Source of the DNA: Megaleporinus macrocephalus | Taxonomy: Eukaryota > Chordata > Actinopteri > Characiformes > Anostomidae | Assembly (NCBI GenBank): GCA_021613375.1 | Contig: CM038716.1 | Span: 15,778,024 to 15,842,023, forward strand | Direction of reading: 5' to 3' | Length of the DNA: 64,000 bases | In this document: positions 63,200 to 64,000 of the stretch, in pieces | How the letters are laid out: each line of letters opens with the position of its first letter | Position numbering within the stretch: position 1 is the first letter of the stretch | Position numbers and translations under genes: made by a program | The notes under the pieces: generated by a model | What the model was told of the DNA's origin: nothing | The model's input: the letters and a program-made list of their open reading frames with translations, nothing else | Databases searched by the model: none

Positions 63200-64000
63200 C
63201 TGCAAGAGAAAAGACGTGGAAGAAAAATAAATAAATAAATAAATAAATAAAAACACACACAAAATCCTTTGTGGAAGCATTCTGACAAGTACTGTTGGAC
63301 ATTTATAGGATTTAGGTCACTCTAAATCAGTGCACATGGTGGCTAATGGTGGCTAATAAGGCTGCGAGAGCGACCATATTTTATCAGTAGGGATTGCGGT
63401 GCCTGACCAGATCAAAATGCAGAGCAGTGTTAATTAGCTTGGCTGGAATGTAGCATTAGGAGTTGTCCCTAATATCACAGTAGCAATGTTCTCGCCTTGT
63501 CCAGAGCTTGAACTTTGTTCAGCTGCATGCCAAGTGAGCAATTTAGCTATTATGCTACAGAGACAATGACAAAGCAAATATCCATGTAGAGCTCAAAAGC
63601 TTTAACTTTTGACCTACAATTATACTTGAAACACCATGACCATTTTCAATCACAGGGTTGGGTGTAATATGTGTTAAGCAGTAAATGTCACCTTGTAAGG
63701 AATTAAATATAGTTTTTATTGCTTTCCGTACACCAACAGTAAAAATATATGTATATACACATTGTTGCTACTGGCACAGAACCTCTAGCCCATCCAACCT
63801 TCTTTTAATTTGTGTGTGTTGTTTACATCATTTGTAAACACCAGCTGCCACTGACATTATGTGAAAGCAGAAATGCTCCAAAATATTAACAATAAACAAA
63901 TGAATAAACAAATGAATAAACTGTGATGCTGGGAAAAATTCAAATAAAAACAGAATGCAAAGATCTGCTGATCATTAAGCATGTATATTTAACTGAAAAC
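63200..64000. other. usp32 intron, continuing past window
   Basis: No exon is visible. A short (AAAT)n run is at 63226-63250. From about 63935 the text aaataaaaacagaatgcaaa and the following atctgctgatcatt resemble the same dispersed repeat suspected near 58225-58560; it runs off the right edge. The N-terminal usp32 exons must lie further right. Confidence 0.45.

Overview
The window is vertebrate nuclear DNA. GT-AG introns, short exons, abundant Tc1 and hAT elements, a tRNA-derived SINE and many microsatellites point to a teleost fish, perhaps an otophysan; the species is not determined. All gene models were assembled by eye from splice sites and phases, without alignment or RNA data.

Five protein-coding genes are supported. 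From left to right: rad1 (minus, 5.4-11.0 kb, five coding exons, 279 aa); ift20 (plus, 13.7-14.5 kb, four coding exons, 132 aa); tmem97 (minus, 15.5-16.9 kb, three exons, 177 aa); an unusual single-pass receptor-like tyrosine kinase or pseudokinase (minus, 17.6-34.2 kb, thirteen exons, 489 aa); and usp32 (minus, 37.7 kb to beyond the right edge, 29 exons visible, N-terminus missing). Joined in phase, the exons of each complete gene give an exact number of codons.

rad1 and ift20 are head to head and probably share a promoter region at about 12.5-13.3 kb. ift20 and tmem97 are tail to tail, with polyA signals about 140 bp apart. The kinase and usp32 follow tmem97 on the same strand. The five genes have unrelated jobs: DNA-damage clamp, intraflagellar transport, ER sterol/sigma-2 receptor, receptor-like kinase, and membrane-anchored deubiquitinase.

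The first 5.1 kb holds no recognisable gene. It has a promoter-like cluster of inverted CCAAT boxes, a pair of oppositely oriented consensus CTCF motifs and a complete hAT-type non-autonomous element. The introns carry two copies of one Tc1 family (one split by a retroposon-like tail and ATCT microsatellite), a 5'-truncated L1 with target-site duplication, a SINE with target-site duplication, fold-back elements and three large minisatellites. The largest minisatellite, about 4.2 kb in a usp32 intron, looks built from the terminal sequence of a Tc1-type transposon.

The most interesting gene is the kinase. It has a predicted ectodomain of about 80 residues, a 22-nt microexon, Glu in place of the DFG Asp, a degenerate glycine loop and a very basic activation segment with no tyrosine.
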